This document shows, in pieces, positions 61,361 to 64,000 of a stretch of DNA of 64,000 nucleotides. Position numbers and translations under genes: made by a program. The notes below the pieces were generated by a model, which was not told the origin of the DNA, did no database searches, and was given only the letters and a program-made list of their open reading frames with translations. Numbering within the stretch: position 1 is the stretch's first letter; every line of letters begins with the position of its first letter. The stretch covers positions 526,001 to 590,000 of the forward strand of contig JAWPHD010000085.1 in assembly GCA_037043455.1 (NCBI GenBank), in the 5' to 3' direction. The stretch is from Cyrtodaria siliqua (lineage: Eukaryota > Mollusca > Bivalvia > Adapedonta > Hiatellidae).

Positions 61361-61774
61361 AAATTATTAATCTCGTTGAATAACACAGACTCGTATCATA
61401 TAATTGTATTCAACACGTTTAATATTAATCCGCCAATCCTCTATTTGTTCAACCCCAGAAGAAACTATTTTACACGGCATTAACACCGAATGTTTGATTA
61501 ATGGTACTAGCTGAGAATCCGAAGAAAAAATTGGAGGAGAATACGTGAAAGAAAATAATTGCAAAATTGAAATGTTCGTTCCTTTCAAAGGAAGCCATTA
61601 AACGCGAACGTGCTATTTAATGTAAGTGGTACTTACATGCATGACACAGGAAGCGAGCTATGCTGCGTTTAGTTGACAATGTGCTCTTCTCAGACAGATG
61701 TATTTATTTGTTGTTTTTCCTGAAGTTTGACGAAATCATGACGTCATTTATAAAAGGGATACAATGCAGTCATT

Positions 61775-62600
61775 GAGATCATCAAGCCCAATCTGTATGA
61801 CTTTAAAGTAGATTATCGCTTAAGCCGGTCCTAGGAGGAGTGATAGGTGTAGCACTTAACAATAGCTCTCATGAACAGACTCGACTCAATAGACCGAGTC
61901 TGTTACTTTGTTTGTGTTAATTGTACGATGACCGGACAGGCTGTGGACCCTATGATGACGCCTACCTAAAGCCCATTGTGACGGTGGCGTTTGATGTTTG
62001 ACCATGATCTTTCTTGTAGTGCCCTTAATGGTGTATTCTCTTACTGCTCTGGCTTCTGCCAAGTCATTGAGTACCTTCATTGTGGCTTGCTAGGCTATTG
62101 TTTTTTGTATTATATTTACACGAGCATATTTGTGTTTTACTTATATTGCCTATTGATGCTGCCTTGTTGGTTAGAGATTAGATCATGGCGGGGATTTCTT
62201 TATTTACACTGTCCTGTTTTAATGGGATGACAGTAGGGTACGTGTGAGGTTTGGTGCACCCTAGAACCGGTTTAAACTCCCAGTGGCCTACTTTGCCACT
62301 GACCGTTCCAAGGCGGTAGCCTTATTTTCAACCCTTTTGTGTTTGTGATGTCGTTTACTTTTATTATTACTTTTGCCTTCTTGTTGTCTGTTTCAATGTT
62401 TGTTTCTGTGTTTTGTGGTTGACTGTCCTCCTTGAATGCTACTTTCCCTGTCAGATCTTTTTATATTTCTTTTGTTGCTTCCAACGGATCCCCATTTCAG
62501 TATTTATTAGTAATCACACTAGCGTTTGCCCCGACAACAAATCAGTAGTGTTATTACTTACTGGTCTTTTGAGACTATCAATGGATCCCCTGTTCAATAA
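61775..62600 (-). repeat. Family D copy split by a family C insertion
   Basis: The left D part has catcaagcccaatctg, actttaaagtagattatcgc, cttaagccggtcc, ctctcatgaacagac and the hairpin (61875-61903). It breaks after actttgtttgtgtt. D resumes at about 62456 (tttcttttgttgcttccaac, ggatccccatttcagtattt) and runs to ttactggtc. The interruption is exactly a family C element. Confidence 0.65.
61908..62455 (+). mobile_element. Family C, most complete copy, nested in D
   Basis: gatgaccggacaggctgtgg, ggcttctgccaagtc, tttacacgagcatatttgtg, tgcctattgatgctgcc, gattagatcatggcggg, gtgaggtttggtgcaccc, cactgaccgttccaaggcgg, tggttgactgtcctcc. Its two ends are defined by the point where family D is interrupted, giving a full length near 545 bases. 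There are no obvious inverted ends and no ORF. Confidence 0.65.
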
Positions 62601-62786
62601 TTGTTAACGTAAGTAAGGCAATTTAATGTTCACTTCAACTTATAAATCCAGTATTTTGTTGTTTTTTGTACAGGCATACATACAATTAAAGGAAATGTAA
62701 TACCATTTGGATTTGTCAATTTGTTCGTTATAATTGTATCATAGGTTTAAATGCATACAAATGCAACTGTTCAAATACAGTCAAGT

Positions 62787-62980
62787 GTATTCGAACTTAA
62801 GTTATGGGTAAATACAGCGTATGTATTGTATTTTCCATGAGCATGCTGAGTAAAATATAAAATCAATTATGAATACATGTTTAATATTAAAATGTGTTCT
62901 ATGGGATTTTTAAGTAGCATTTATCATTTATTTTCGCTTCAAACAGATGCTATATTTACCCATAACTTAAATTCGAATAC
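62787..62980. mobile_element. MITE with 32-bp terminal inverted repeats
   Basis: gtattcgaacttaagttatg (62787) with gggtaaatacagc is matched in reverse complement by 62949-62980 with two mismatches. The total length is 194 bases, and the AT-rich interior has no ORF. Confidence 0.75.
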
Positions 62981-63139
62981 TCTAGAATGTATACAGCCTG
63001 GGAGTGTAATAAAGTCATGACTTATGTATCGTAATACACTAGTGTAATATAGATGCAAATCAGGATCGATTCACTGCGTTTGTGTACAGTTGTGAGCATG
63101 CTACATGCATTTATATCATACGATACGTCCAGATTAAAT

Positions 63140-63240
63140 GTTGTTTAAGGTGTCGCATTTGTTTGTAGTGCGAACGCGGAACATCAGCGTAACGTAGCTG
63201 ATGTCAAATAAACAACAAAACGACGTCACGAGTTCTTTTT
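63140..63240 (+). repeat. Dispersed repeat shared with 16425-16525
   Basis: ggtgtcgcatttgtttg, gcgaacgcgg, gcgtaacgtagctgatg and aacaacaaaacgacgtca, opposite in orientation to the 16.4 kb copy. Confidence 0.6.
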
Positions 63241-63570
63241 CAAATTGGCACCTTATACAAGGTAAATTGACACCACTAAAGATACACTATCAAGTACATG
63301 TAATAAATGTGTTATGTGATAAATATAATCTGCCATTCGTGACGGTGTGTTGTTGACTTCAATTATAATTTATAAGTGATGAATATAAGCACGATTCTTA
63401 GCACGATTCTCGTCTACTCTTCAGCTACACTTGATTTCACAAAGCGACTAACATTACAAAACTTACACATTTTGAGAATCAAAACTCTATAGACACAATA
63501 TTAAAGGTTTTAACCAGCCAGACCGAAATCCATAACTGGAGCGTCGAATTACGAGTTATCAACTAATACT

Positions 63571-63770
63571 TCTTTTTAATTCTGGGCATACACAAATACA
63601 ACTTGCAGGGAAAACGGGAGTGCGGACGCACCCAACGCATCTCCTTCCCCCACCCCCACACTTACACCCTTTTTAATTCTGGGTATACAAAAGCACAACT
63701 TGCCGGAAATACGGGAGTGCGGACGCACCCAACGCATCGCCCCCCCCCCCCCCCCCACCCACCCATCAAG
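63571..63770 (+). repeat. 97-bp tandem duplication plus poly-C tract
   Basis: Two copies, 97 bases apart, of ctttttaattctggg..atac followed by gggagtgcggacgcacccaa. Each ends in a C-rich run; the second (about 63739-63770) is almost pure C with acccaccc at its end. On the minus strand this is a long G tract. Confidence 0.85.
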
Positions 63771-64000
63771 ATGCAAATTTAATTATTGATGCCAACATCA
63801 AGATTGCCGTATTTCCCTTTAATATCTTCAGTACAGCCAAAATCAGTAATTTAAAACAATGCAATACATAAGTCAGCCACGTTTTATTTTCTCGCTCATA
63901 TGTGTGTGACCCCTATGAACTATATAAAATTCATACACTATCTAGCTGTATATGTGGTGCTTCGATCGAACACTTCTGACATTTGAATGAAACCTCATAT

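Noticed and set aside
62000..62230. 79-residue frame within family C
   Set aside because: The frame is not kept in other C copies (1490, 5117, 44160), so it is not a conserved product.

Overview
The window looks like intergenic, repeat-dominated DNA from a eukaryotic nuclear genome, most likely a bivalve mollusc. The case rests on AT-rich sequence, no operon-like gene packing, a tRNA-derived SINE near 22.1 kb whose body I recognise as a bivalve type, degenerate 'ggtcaaaggtcaaggtcac' tandem repeats, many hairpin/MITE elements and LINE relics. The species cannot be named from this; a Dreissena-like or venerid-like bivalve would fit. I find no convincing intact host protein-coding gene. Every long open frame is either a tandem repeat whose period is a multiple of three or a retrotransposon.

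Layout. 0-1.6 kb: dispersed repeats and an inverted pair. 1.6-12.5 kb: a ~3.5 kb block (copy A, 1625-5098) followed directly by a paralogous copy B (5117-12487). Copy A holds one 108-bp monomer; at the same place copy B holds about 30 tandem monomers (6024-9227), partly in a 216-bp dimer pattern. Copy B also carries two segments missing from A. 12.5-24.2 kb: SINEs, an old ~145-bp tandem repeat, several TIR/hairpin elements and a 35-bp x5 repeat. 26.8-29.3 kb: a widely spaced inverted pair with a third copy at 46.4-46.9 kb. 30.2-33.3 kb: a 38-bp minisatellite of about 80 units that abuts a decayed DDE-type, Kolobok-like transposase (33.3-34.1 kb, minus). Next to it is a broken cysteine-containing ORF on the plus strand (35.0-35.4 kb). 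39.5-42.5 kb: a 24-bp minisatellite of about 123 units, with about five diverged units stranded at 36.95-37.07 kb. 47.3-48.8 kb: a 5'-truncated Jockey/I-like LINE with an RNase H domain, broken by stops and frameshifts (minus). 50.0-51.2 kb: a foldback element with ~175-bp arms. 56.4-58.7 kb: a second, better preserved 5'-truncated LINE (minus). 59.4-60.7 kb: a TIR-bounded composite repeat. 61.8-62.6 kb: one dispersed element nested inside another.

Recurring families, labelled here for convenience. Family C is ~530 bp with a 'ccgttcc' core, and the 108-bp monomer derives from it. Family D carries a conserved hairpin followed by 'ttcatga'. Family E is ~800 bp and ends in a 'cagctgcc..ggcagctg' hairpin. 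Family F is a MITE with cattacgtggtcc/ggaccacgtaatg ends. All alignments were made by eye, so boundaries are good to about 10-20 bases and copy numbers to about one or two units.
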